5,838 nt of DNA, taken from NCBI GenBank assembly GCA_043820655.1, contig JBDRDO010000046.1:1-5838 (forward strand), read 5' to 3'. The position numbers were made by a program, and so were the translations under genes. Shown one piece after another: positions 1 through 5,470 of the stretch. Origin of the DNA: JAZDEL01 sp043820655. Its GTDB lineage: Archaea > Iainarchaeota > Iainarchaeia > Iainarchaeales > JAZDEL01. The notes under the pieces were generated by a model, which was not told the DNA's origin, did not search any database, and saw only the letters and a program-made list of their open reading frames with translations. Within the stretch, counting starts at the first letter, position 1, and each line of letters begins with the position of its first letter.

Positions 1-2
1 GA

Positions 3-47
3 AGCATAGAAAAGTTCATTGAGGACTGGCGGGCGCAGGGCGACTGA
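3..47 (+). CDS. C-terminal end of an unidentified plus-strand gene (partial)
   Basis: One plus-strand frame is open from the window edge to a TGA at 45-47 and reads SIEKFIEDWRAQGD. The other two plus frames stop almost at once. The peptide resembles a charged amphipathic helix of the kind that often ends a soluble protein, and its GC-rich codons (GAC, CGG, GCG, GGC) suit the neighbourhood. It would converge on the minus-strand operon that ends at 72, leaving 24 bases between the stops. Fourteen codons are too few to identify a family, and a chance open frame of this length is possible. Confidence 0.45.
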   Translation, partial: SIEKFIEDWRAQGD

Positions 48-70
48 GCATCGGCACGCGCCGCAAATGC
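48..70. terminator. Possible hairpin between convergent genes
   Basis: CGGC at 52-55 pairs with GCCG at 60-63 around a four-base loop. GCAT at 48-51 can pair with ATGC at 67-70 outside it, with a three-base bulge (CAA). The hairpin fills the space between a plus-strand stop at 47 and a minus-strand stop at 72, where a bidirectional terminator would be useful. No long T-run follows in either direction, and archaeal termination relies mainly on T-runs, so this is only a candidate. Confidence 0.25.
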
Positions 71-71
71 A

Positions 72-482
72 TTAAACCATCTGCAGGAACTTAAGCCTTA
101 TTGTAAGTTCCTTTGCCGCCTTTCCCTTAAGCAGTGTCCCGTTTATTATCCCCCCTCCGACCTTAACCGCAATGTGTAAATCTCCGGTGTAATCATTCCC
201 CTTCTTCACAAACTTCCCGCTCCCCGCGGTTATCAGTTCCACATCAAAACTTTTCCTGCTTTTGAATTTACTGCCCTGAAAAAAGTTCATAAACCCGTCC
301 TTCCAAAAGCCGCGCATCTCCGCAACCCTGAACTCGGAAAGCCCCTGCCCGAGCGCCGCGCTTTTTATGCAGGGCACTATCTCATCGCCGTCCTCAAGCA
401 TAACCCTGAGGAACTTTTCCTCCGCTTTGTCGCTTATTGCCTGTGATGTTATGCCCAAAATAAGCCCCCTTCTCTTGCCCAT
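72..482 (-). CDS. PPC/DUF296-like domain protein
   Basis: This 136-residue soluble protein is probably a divergent PPC (DUF296) domain, a trimeric alpha/beta fold found as a stand-alone protein in archaea and bacteria and attached to AT-hooks in plants. The family order is visible: an opening strand FLRVMLEDGDEI (residues 24-35), a helix with IKSAALGQGLSEFRVAEMRG (39-58), a strand at SFDVELITAGSG (78-89), then DLHIAVKV (101-108) and a glycine turn leading to NGTLLKGKAAKELTIRL (114-130). That last stretch corresponds to the family's 'H-H ... GGHL..G' region, but only one His (103) is kept and GGHL reads NGTL. It is the last gene of the guaB operon. The ATG at 482 shares its A with the upstream TGA stop (TGATG). 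An in-frame TTG at 485 is less likely. No strong Shine-Dalgarno site precedes it, so translation probably depends on re-initiation. The molecular role is unknown, and the fold assignment rests on pattern recognition only. Confidence 0.55.
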   Translation of the reverse strand: MGKRRGLILGITSQAISDKAEEKFLRVMLEDGDEIVPCIKSAALGQGLSEFRVAEMRGFWKDGFMNFFQGSKFKSRKSFDVELITAGSGKFVKKGNDYTGDLHIAVKVGGGIINGTLLKGKAAKELTIRLKFLQMV

Positions 483-880
483 CAATTAATCTTAATCACG
501 CCGCAGTTCTCCCCCACTTCCACAAAATGCTTCGCAATTCCCTGCCTGAATGCGGAGCACTGGTTCCCAGGGAGATTATCAACATCCTCACGTGGCGAGT
601 GCGCAACATCGCACACCCAGTCCACATATCCTACGATAGGGTTTCCCAAGCATGGCCCGCCGCTTAAATCGGTTCCCTTTTCCAGTTCCGCCCTGCAGAG
701 CCCAACACAAATATTCTCCGGATCAGCCTCCCCTTTCATTGCGCTCTCCATAACATCCTGCCCCTTGCTCAGCACGCTTCTGGCATCCTCCTGCGGAACC
801 GCGGCATACTTTGTCACCTGCCCGACACATCCAAAAATCAGCAACAGAATAACAGATGCAACGAACAGCCCGATACGCAA
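482..880 (-). CDS. Cys-rich predicted lipoprotein of unknown function
   Basis: This 132-residue protein begins with a hydrophobic signal (residues 2-17) ending in a lipobox-like LIFGC, so Cys18 is a candidate for lipid attachment, with the rest outside the membrane. The mature part has six more cysteines (58, 62, 77, 90, 108, 126), an even number that could form three disulfides. The best motif is WVCDVAHSPR (88-97), followed by NQCSAFRQGIAKHFVEVGENC (with the break after KHF, 107-126), whose His and acidic residues could bind metal. I recall similar uncharacterised archaeal proteins but cannot name a family. The TTG start at 880 is forced by a TAG 10 bases upstream in frame. GGGTGAT sits at 884-890, three bases before it, and without this start the signal peptide is lost. 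It lies nine bases downstream of the winged-helix gene and shares one base with the PPC-like gene. The function is unknown. Confidence 0.75.
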   Translation of the reverse strand: MRIGLFVASVILLLIFGCVGQVTKYAAVPQEDARSVLSKGQDVMESAMKGEADPENICVGLCRAELEKGTDLSGGPCLGNPIVGYVDWVCDVAHSPREDVDNLPGNQCSAFRQGIAKHFVEVGENCGVIKIN

Positions 881-883
881 AGC

Positions 884-890
884 ATCACCC
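884..890 (-). promoter_or_regulatory. Shine-Dalgarno site deciding the TTG start at 880
   Basis: The minus strand reads GGGTGAT, matching the archaeal 16S rRNA tail complement, three bases before TTG. It begins on the last base of the previous gene's TAG stop, so the two genes are probably translationally linked. An ATG inside this element (885-883) is out of frame with the lipoprotein. Confidence 0.6.
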
Positions 891-1105
891 TATATTTTAA
901 CCCTTACAAACTTGTTTTTAAGGGTCGTACCGGCGTGCGGGTCAGTCAGCCTCCCCTTCTTATGCAGTCCATTTAACGCGGCTTTCACATGATTTGCCGT
1001 GAGTCCTTCCTTCTTTCCATGCACCATTATATGGCTGGTTTTGACCTCTGCCCCGATGCCGCCCTGCTTAATTATGTATTTCAGCACAATATCCTCATTT
1101 GACAT
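890..1105 (-). CDS. Small winged-helix-like DNA-binding protein
   Basis: This 71-residue basic protein has the outline of a minimal winged helix: helix 1 at NEDIVLKYIIKQGG (residues 3-16), helix 2 near KTSHIMVHGKKEGLT (22-36), a likely recognition helix at ANHVKAALNGLHKKGRL (37-53), and a short wing with a terminal strand at LKNKFVRVKI (62-71). There is no second domain, so it would act as a dimer or with partners. It lies 22 bases after thyX in the same operon and has its own strong AGGAGG ribosome binding site. Possible roles are local regulation of the nucleotide operon or a nucleoid-type function, and neither can be told from sequence. The fold is inferred from the helix pattern, not from a named family. 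Confidence 0.65.
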   Translation of the reverse strand: MSNEDIVLKYIIKQGGIGAEVKTSHIMVHGKKEGLTANHVKAALNGLHKKGRLTDPHAGTTLKNKFVRVKI

Positions 1106-1114
1106 TCCACATCG

Positions 1115-1120
1115 CCTCCT
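1115..1120 (-). promoter_or_regulatory. Strong Shine-Dalgarno site for the winged-helix gene
   Basis: AGGAGG on the minus strand lies nine bases before the ATG at 1105 and continues as AGGAGGCGAT. It is the strongest ribosome binding site in the window, which suggests the small protein is translated well. Confidence 0.65.
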
Positions 1121-1127
1121 TAGATTA

Positions 1128-1841
1128 TTATTTCCCTGCGCCCTTCAGCGCCTCTGCCTTAACAGGAAATCTTCCACAGCTTTTCCCCTCGGGGCAATAG
1201 CCCAGCCTTTCGCAGATAGGCCCGGTTCCCCTGAACAAAAGAGGGGCAACCTTCTGAACTTCCTTGAGCATTTCCTGCGCCAGCACGCGTATCTCCCACT
1301 GCGCGCGGGTGCAAAGCCTCCTTTCAAAGAAATTCATAAGCGAGCGCGCGTTCATTGTAACAATTATTCTCGTCTCAGCGGCATTGGGCAAAACAAACCT
1401 TGCGTCCTCCTTCGGAATTCCTTCCTTCACAAGCTCCGCGTAAAGTTCATTGCTTTTTTTCATGTGCTCAAGGAACTTTTCATATGCTTTTTTGTTTTCC
1501 CCATCCTTAATCTTAGGCGGAACAACATAGCCAAAATCATTCTCATCAACATACCTCTGCGACTGCTGTGAATATGAGGCCAATCTGTGCCTGACCAACT
1601 GATGCGTGCATGCCCTGCTTAACCCGTCAATCCCGAATGTAAAATTCGCATGCTCCAGAACTGAAAAATGCCCCTCCCCCACAAGCCTTTTAATCAGCTT
1701 CTCAACCTTATCCGAACTCATCTTCTCCTGCAGTTCCTTAACATCAACACCCGCATAGCACATATGCCCCGCCATTGCAATTGTTAATTCAGGCTCGGCA
1801 GTGTGCCTCAGCAGTGTAACCCTCAGTTCCTTTTCCGCCAT
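1128..1841 (-). CDS. thyX: Flavin-dependent thymidylate synthase ThyX
   Basis: ThyX makes dTMP from dUMP using methylenetetrahydrofolate, with FAD and NAD(P)H as reductant, and acts in the cytoplasm as a tetramer. The ThyX signature RHRLASYSQQSQRY is complete at residues 84-97, including RHR (84-86), Ser94 and Arg96. The second conserved block, FFERRLCTRAQWEIR (171-185), supplies the nucleotide-binding arginine. The N-terminal AGHMCYAG (24-31) and the FSVLEHANFTF block (59-69) are also typical. At 237 residues it has the usual family length. The C-terminus holds a cysteine cluster, CERLGYCPEGKSC (210-222), which I recall from other ThyX proteins of this branch. An AGAAGGT ribosome binding site at 1848-1854 lies six bases before the ATG. 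The gene follows guaB by 22 bases. No classical ThyA is visible in this window. Confidence 0.97.
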   Translation of the reverse strand: MAEKELRVTLLRHTAEPELTIAMAGHMCYAGVDVKELQEKMSSDKVEKLIKRLVGEGHFSVLEHANFTFGIDGLSRACTHQLVRHRLASYSQQSQRYVDENDFGYVVPPKIKDGENKKAYEKFLEHMKKSNELYAELVKEGIPKEDARFVLPNAAETRIIVTMNARSLMNFFERRLCTRAQWEIRVLAQEMLKEVQKVAPLLFRGTGPICERLGYCPEGKSCGRFPVKAEALKGAGK

Positions 1842-1863
1842 AAAAATACCTTCTGCGCGAACA

Positions 1864-3333
1864 TCACTTAAAATAATTAGGCGCCTCTTCCGTAACCATA
1901 ATATCGTGCGGGTGCGATTCCTTCAGTGATGCCTCGGTAATCTTCACAAGCCCCGCCTTTTTGTGCAGTTCCGCAATGTCCGCGCACCCTGTCAAACCCA
2001 TTCCCGAACGCACGCCCCCTATTAACTGGTAAACAAGCTCCTCAATCGTGCCCTTGTATGGCACAACCCCCTCAACACCTTCGGCAACAAACTTTCCCCT
2101 TTCCTCAATATGGCTCTGGAAATACCTGTCCTTTGAGCCCTGCTGCATCGCCCCTATGCTCCCCATCCCGCGGTACTGCTTAAACTTCCTGTTGTTCAAA
2201 AAAATCGTTTTCCCCGGGGTTTCATCGCACCCGGCAAACAGCGAGCCAAGCATTACTGAACTTGCGCCTGCCGCCAATGCCTTTGTTATGTCCCCGCTGT
2301 ACTTTATTCCGCCGTCCGCAATAATCGGCACCTTATGTTTCTCCGCAGCCCTTGCACAGTCCATAATCGCGCTTATCTGCGGCACCCCGACTCCCGAAAT
2401 AACGCGAGTTGTGCAGATCGCACCCGGTCCAATCCCCACCTTAACCGCATCCGCCCCGGCCTTAATAAGCGCCTCAGTGGCTTCCGCAGTGGCAACATTC
2501 CCAACAATCAAATCAACATTAAATTCTTTCTTGTACCTTGCGGCAGCCTCAATCACATTTTTGCTGTGCCCGTGTGAAGTATCAAGGACAAGAACATCAA
2601 CCTCAGCCTCCACAAGCTTTGCCGCGCGGCCGGAATCATTCGGCCCTATTGCAGCCCCAACCCTTAACCTGCCTTCCTTATCCTTATTCGCAAGCGGGTG
2701 CTTAATTGTTTTTGTGACATCCGTCATTGTGATAAGCCCCTTTAATTTCCCGTTCGCATCAACAATCGGCAGTTTCTCAATCCTGTTTTTGTGCAGGATT
2801 TCCTTTGCCTCCTCAAACTCAACCCTCTTATTAACAATAATTAAATCGCTTCGTTTTGTCATTATTTCCCGCGCCTTTTTGTAAACATTGTCCTCAAACA
2901 GCATATCCCTGTTTGTCACAATCCCCACAAGTTTCCCATTTTCAACAACAGGAAAACTGCTCATCCCGCGCTCCTTCTTAAGCCTTAAAATGCTTTCAAT
3001 GGTGTTGTCAGGCCCGATTGTTACGGGCTCTGTAATAACCCAGAATTCGGAATGCTTAACCCTTGCAACCTGTTCCGCCTGAATTTCCGCGGGCAGGTTC
3101 TTGTGTATAATCCCTATTCCGCCCTGCTGTGCAAGCGCAACAGCGGTTCTCCATTCGGTAACGGTGTCCATCGCGGCACTGACAAGCGGGATATTAAGTT
3201 TTATGTTTTTAGTTAATCGTGTTTCAAGTGAAACATCCGAAGGCAGGGTTTTTGAATACCCCGGAACAAGCAGAACATCATCAAAAGTAAGCGCCTCGCG
3301 CGCAACAGACTTTTCCTTCTCAGCCATACTCAT
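1864..3333 (-). CDS. guaB: Inosine-5'-monophosphate dehydrogenase
   Basis: IMPDH oxidises IMP to XMP with NAD+, the committed step to GMP, and is usually a cytoplasmic tetramer or octamer. This 489-residue protein has full family length and layout: the TIM-barrel start with FDDVLLVPGYS (17-27), two CBS domains (about 98-155 and 160-215), then the rest of the barrel. Catalytic Cys307 lies in GPGAICTTR (302-310). DTSHGH (251-256) and ADGGI (339-343) bind the nucleotide and NAD. Arg403-Tyr404 in KDRYFQ form the likely water-activating pair, and the flap EGVEG follows (418-422). The C-terminal SHPHDI is typical. It is probably the first gene of a five-gene operon. ATG codons at 3333 and 3327 are both possible starts. 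Neither has a ribosome binding site, so the transcript is probably leaderless. I kept the longer form, but MAEKEK from 3327 is equally plausible. Confidence 0.97.
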   Translation of the reverse strand: MSMAEKEKSVAREALTFDDVLLVPGYSKTLPSDVSLETRLTKNIKLNIPLVSAAMDTVTEWRTAVALAQQGGIGIIHKNLPAEIQAEQVARVKHSEFWVITEPVTIGPDNTIESILRLKKERGMSSFPVVENGKLVGIVTNRDMLFEDNVYKKAREIMTKRSDLIIVNKRVEFEEAKEILHKNRIEKLPIVDANGKLKGLITMTDVTKTIKHPLANKDKEGRLRVGAAIGPNDSGRAAKLVEAEVDVLVLDTSHGHSKNVIEAAARYKKEFNVDLIVGNVATAEATEALIKAGADAVKVGIGPGAICTTRVISGVGVPQISAIMDCARAAEKHKVPIIADGGIKYSGDITKALAAGASSVMLGSLFAGCDETPGKTIFLNNRKFKQYRGMGSIGAMQQGSKDRYFQSHIEERGKFVAEGVEGVVPYKGTIEELVYQLIGGVRSGMGLTGCADIAELHKKAGLVKITEASLKESHPHDIMVTEEAPNYFK

Positions 3334-3348
3334 TTAGGCGTGAAACGC

Positions 3349-3357
3349 TTTTTAAGG
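3349..3357 (-). promoter_or_regulatory. Possible TATA box of the guaB operon
   Basis: The minus strand reads CCTTAAAAA, an imperfect archaeal TATA element. Its centre is about 25 bases from the ATG at 3327 but only 19 from the ATG at 3333, so if it is the true box it favours a leaderless start at the second Met. An alternative AT-rich stretch (ACAATTAAC, 3357-3365) would suit the first. Confidence 0.35.
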
Positions 3358-3414
3358 TTAATTGTGGGGGTGCCTTTGCGGCATTCGCACCATTCTCCCT
3401 TTACATACTAACAA

Positions 3415-3421
3415 TTAAATA
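3415..3421 (+). promoter_or_regulatory. TATA box of the M20 peptidase gene
   Basis: TTAAATA is centred about 29 bases before the ATG at 3447, the spacing expected for a leaderless archaeal transcript. No Shine-Dalgarno sequence lies between it and the start. A six-base inverted repeat, ACAACT-TTGC-AGTTGT (3421-3436), begins on the last base of the box and could be an operator. Confidence 0.5.
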
Positions 3422-3424
3422 CAA

Positions 3425-3446
3425 CTTTGCAGTTGTTCTTTGCAGT
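3425..3446 (+). repeat. 9-base direct repeat in the M20 promoter
   Basis: CTTTGCAGT occurs at 3425-3433 and again at 3438-3446, separated by TTGT, and the second copy ends directly before the ATG. A partial copy, CTTTGC, lies at 3374-3379. The pair spans the expected transcription start, so it could be a repressor site, though a repeat this short may be chance. Confidence 0.4.
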
Positions 3447-4718
3447 ATGGCCAGTGAAAGCAAAACTTCAAAAAAAGAGCACGCCCCCGCGGCACAGGAT
3501 GACTCCGATCAGCATGCCGGGCTGAAATACGAGCTCGGCATTCTTGAGAAGCTTGTCTCCTTCAACACAGATGCGGAAACAAAGCAGAACTATGTTTCAT
3601 GCGCAAAATATATTGAACGCGAGGCAAACAGGCTCGGCCTGAAGGTCACGCGCCTCGAACCCACAGCAAAGGACGGCCTCCCTAGGCCGAACCTGATTAT
3701 TGAGCTGAACAAGGGCGGCGAGGAAACAATCCTCCTTGTCACGCACTATGATGTTGTAGCGCCGGGCGACGGCTGGGCAAAGAGGAATCCGTTTAAAATG
3801 GCGCGCAAGGGGCGCTTCCTTTATGGCAGGGGCGTTAATGATGACAAGGGCGCGATTGCCGCGGCATTGGGCGCGCTCAGGAAACTGAAGCGCGAGAAGA
3901 AACTGCGCCGCAATGTAAAGCTTGTTGTTGCCTGCGATGAGGAGGTCGGGGGCAGGTACGGAATTAAATATCTCTCCGCGCGCAGAAGGCGCACTCTGAA
4001 GGCGGACATGGCAATTGTGCTTGACTCAAAACTGCGCCACATAGGCAACGGCTGCAGCGGCGTGATATGGGGAAAATTAAAATTCAGGGGCACGCAGGGC
4101 CATGCCGCATATTATCACAGAAATGAAAATATCTTAGAGAATGTGCTTCCTTTCCTCAAGGACCTGACTTCCGAGTACCGCGCAATGCGCGAAACAAGGC
4201 GCTCTCAGGGCGATGCATCCAATGGCAAGTATCCAAAAGTTTGGGGCAGGTTTGCGCTGACATTCCTGCACGCGGGGTATAAAACAAACATAATCCCCGG
4301 GCAGGTTGTAGCTGGCTTTGATATCCGCGCTTTGCCCGAGGAAAACGTAAGGCACGTAATGCGCGAGTTCCGTTCCTATGTCAGGGAGAAACTGAAGTCA
4401 TACAATCTGCAGGATTCCCACGCAACACTAATCATGCGTGGCAGCAACGGCTACCTCACGGACAGGAATTCCCCCTTCATACTTGAGCTGAAAAAAACAA
4501 TGCGCGGCCTGACAGGGGATACATACAAGGCATACGCCGCATTGGGAGGGGATGACGGCAGGTTCATTGCGCGCATGGGCATTCCAGTTGCAAGCCTCGG
4601 TCCGGGGGGCAGGGGCGCACACTCGGAAAAGGAGCGCATAACCCTTGGAGAAATCGCATTAACGCGCGAGATGATTAAGCGCACATGTGCCTATCCAGAA
4701 AGCAAAAAGAAGCGCTAG
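3447..4718 (+). CDS. M20-family metallopeptidase/deacylase (ArgE/DapE/CPG2 type)
   Basis: This is a 423-residue, two-zinc hydrolase of the M20 family, whose members cleave amide bonds in dipeptides and N-acylated amino acids. All active-site elements are present: HYD (His100, Asp102), GRGVNDDKG (127-135) with bridging Asp132, DEE (164-166) with the likely general base Glu165 and zinc ligand Glu166, VLDS with Asp193, and the final His392 in GAHSE. The lid/dimerisation domain carries GHAAYYHRNEN (218-228), TNIIPG (280-285) and FDIRALPEEN (291-300). No signal peptide is seen, so it should be cytoplasmic. About 22 polar residues precede the domain, and the chain ends in a KKKR tail. The substrate cannot be read from the sequence: ArgE, DapE and carboxypeptidase are all possible. 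It is transcribed alone, divergently from guaB, and converges on the repeat-peptide gene with 16 bases between stops. Confidence 0.93.
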   Translation: MASESKTSKKEHAPAAQDDSDQHAGLKYELGILEKLVSFNTDAETKQNYVSCAKYIEREANRLGLKVTRLEPTAKDGLPRPNLIIELNKGGEETILLVTHYDVVAPGDGWAKRNPFKMARKGRFLYGRGVNDDKGAIAAALGALRKLKREKKLRRNVKLVVACDEEVGGRYGIKYLSARRRRTLKADMAIVLDSKLRHIGNGCSGVIWGKLKFRGTQGHAAYYHRNENILENVLPFLKDLTSEYRAMRETRRSQGDASNGKYPKVWGRFALTFLHAGYKTNIIPGQVVAGFDIRALPEENVRHVMREFRSYVREKLKSYNLQDSHATLIMRGSNGYLTDRNSPFILELKKTMRGLTGDTYKAYAALGGDDGRFIARMGIPVASLGPGGRGAHSEKERITLGEIALTREMIKRTCAYPESKKKR

Positions 4719-4734
4719 CTGTTTCTGCGCGCTC

Positions 4735-4950
4735 TTATGACCCTTGGATAATAATACGGCTGTTCACGATTGCCGGATCAGTCTGTATTGCTACAGGCAC
4801 AAACCCGGGGTCTGTTTGGATTCCCATAGGCGCAAACGCAGGCTCCGTCTGAATCGCAAGCGGAACGAACGCGGATTCGGTCTGAATCGCGCTTGCCGCG
4901 GAAGCCAAAAACAGCACCGCAATGCAAACTGCAATTAATTTGTAGTTCAT
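4735..4950 (-). CDS. Small secreted protein made of four 11-residue repeats
   Basis: The 71-residue product starts with a clear signal peptide: MNYK, a hydrophobic core at LIAVCIAVLFLA (5-16), and a likely cleavage after ASA (19-21). The predicted mature chain begins exactly at the first of four tandem 11-residue units: IQTESAFVPLA, IQTEPAFAPMG, IQTDPGFVPVA and IQTDPAIVNSR (residues 22-65). It ends IIIQGS. IQT followed by Glu or Asp is kept in every unit, and the last unit is degraded at its end. It is mildly acidic with no internal cysteine. I recognise no family. It should be exported to the cell surface or released. The ATG at 4950 has no ribosome binding site but has a TATA box 28 bases upstream, so a leaderless transcript is likely. 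A coding role is supported by the signal peptide and by repeat units that differ mostly at silent positions. Confidence 0.75.
   Translation of the reverse strand: MNYKLIAVCIAVLFLASAASAIQTESAFVPLAIQTEPAFAPMGIQTDPGFVPVAIQTDPAIVNSRIIIQGS
4756..4887 (-). repeat. Four tandem 33-base in-frame repeats
   Basis: Units lie at 4855-4887, 4822-4854, 4789-4821 and 4756-4788, each encoding 11 residues beginning IQT. The nucleotide copies have diverged, mainly at third codon positions (for example ATT/ATC/ATA for Ile and CAG/CAA for Gln), while IQT-[ED] is constant. This suggests an old duplication held by selection on the protein, not a recent slippage. Confidence 0.85.
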
Positions 4951-4957
4951 GCCAATA

Positions 4958-4969
4958 GTTAGCGCTAAC
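4958..4969. promoter_or_regulatory. Perfect 12-base palindrome, candidate operator
   Basis: GTTAGC/GCTAAC is a perfect palindrome lying between the TATA box and the start codon of the repeat-peptide gene, overlapping or just upstream of the expected transcription start. A dimeric regulator bound here would block initiation. The regulator is unknown. Confidence 0.5.
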
Positions 4970-4974
4970 CTGTG

Positions 4975-4981
4975 TTTAAAA
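4975..4981 (-). promoter_or_regulatory. TATA box of the repeat-peptide gene
   Basis: The minus strand reads TTTTAAA, within GTTTTAAAC, centred 28 bases before the ATG at 4950. It implies that the peptide gene has its own leaderless promoter, apart from the upstream protease gene. Confidence 0.55.
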
Positions 4982-4989
4982 CTTGTGCA

Positions 4990-5005
4990 TGCGCCAATCA
5001 GCGCA
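4990..5005 (-). terminator. Possible hairpin terminator overlapping the protease stop
   Basis: TGCGC (4990-4994) and GCGCA (5001-5005) form a five-base GC-rich stem around a six-base loop that includes part of the TGA stop at 4998-5000. On the minus strand a TTTT tract follows about eight bases later, inside the next TATA box. It may separate the protease transcript from the repeat-peptide gene, but the evidence is weak. Confidence 0.3.
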
Positions 5006-5462
5006 CCCTTTTCAGCCCTTTGATCGAGTGCACGGGCTTAATCAGCCTTTTGAAAACTATTTGGTTCTTCGGCTGGTTGAATGTAATTTCAAAGGCATTG
5101 AAAATTGGGTTTCTGCCGAGGATAATTCTCTGCTCCTCCGCATATTTTGCAAGCCCAACGCTGACCGGAATGTTAAAAGAATATTTTTCGCGGAATTTCC
5201 TGTCCTGTAATTGCACCTGGCATTTGCTTTCATAGCAATAAGTTTTTCCCTCAAGGCCGAGGGTTTCACTCTTTTTCTTTGAGAGAGCCAGCCCCAAATC
5301 TTCAGCAACGTCATAAGGCAGAAATGTGCAATCCGAGCCCGAATCCACAATTGCCTCCGTGGCAATGCTATTGTCATTGTGCTTCAGTATTATCGGAATA
5401 ACCGGCCTTTGCACATAGCCATCAATAACTTTTTCTTTTACAAAATGAAAGATTATGCTCAT
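4998..5462 (-). CDS. Retropepsin-like aspartic protease
   Basis: This 154-residue protein has the marks of a single-domain clan AA aspartic protease. The catalytic triplet is in AIVDSGSDCTFLP (residues 37-49), with Asp40-Ser41-Gly42. The second-half hallmark is IILGRNPIFNAFEITFNQ (113-130), followed by the strand KNQIVF (132-137). With one D-[ST]-G per chain, the active site would need a homodimer, as in retroviral proteases. There is no signal peptide or membrane segment, so it should be cytoplasmic, and no reverse transcriptase, integrase or gag-like gene is nearby, so this is a cellular family member. The ATG at 5462 comes eight bases after the DUF5678-like gene's stop, with a weak AGTGA ribosome binding site over that stop, so the two are co-transcribed. 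The substrate is unknown. The fold is well supported, but actual proteolysis is inferred. Confidence 0.88.
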   Translation of the reverse strand: MSIIFHFVKEKVIDGYVQRPVIPIILKHNDNSIATEAIVDSGSDCTFLPYDVAEDLGLALSKKKSETLGLEGKTYCYESKCQVQLQDRKFREKYSFNIPVSVGLAKYAEEQRIILGRNPIFNAFEITFNQPKNQIVFKRLIKPVHSIKGLKRVR

Positions 5463-5470
5463 TTATTTCA

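Noticed and set aside
999..1571. Plus-strand open frame of 190 residues opposite thyX and the winged-helix gene
   Set aside because: It covers two well-supported minus-strand genes and has no recognisable domain.
2048..2884. Long plus-strand open frame of 278 residues opposite guaB
   Set aside because: It lies entirely antisense to a complete IMP dehydrogenase, its Ser/Pro/Ala-rich composition is what reading the opposite strand gives, and it has no promoter or ribosome binding site.
4711..4720. Near-palindromic AGCGCTAGCT at the end of the M20 gene, resembling the AGCGCT core of the downstream palindrome
   Set aside because: It is imperfect, partly coding (Arg codon plus stop) and short enough to be coincidence.
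4756..4887. Tandem repeats considered as a CRISPR array or iteron set
   Set aside because: The repeats are contiguous without spacers, in frame with a coding sequence, and diverged at silent positions, so they are protein repeats.
4744..4938. Plus-strand open frame across the repeat-peptide gene
   Set aside because: The minus-strand frame has a signal peptide, ordered 11-residue repeats and a promoter. The plus-strand frame only mirrors the 33-base periodicity.
4998..5462. Retropepsin-like gene considered as a retroelement remnant
   Set aside because: No reverse transcriptase, integrase, terminal repeats or target-site duplications are seen nearby, and the gene is intact in an operon.
4735..5462. 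Idea that the repeat peptide is the substrate of the adjacent retropepsin-like protease
   Set aside because: The protease has no export signal while the peptide is predicted to be secreted, and a separate promoter drives the peptide. Adjacency alone is not enough.
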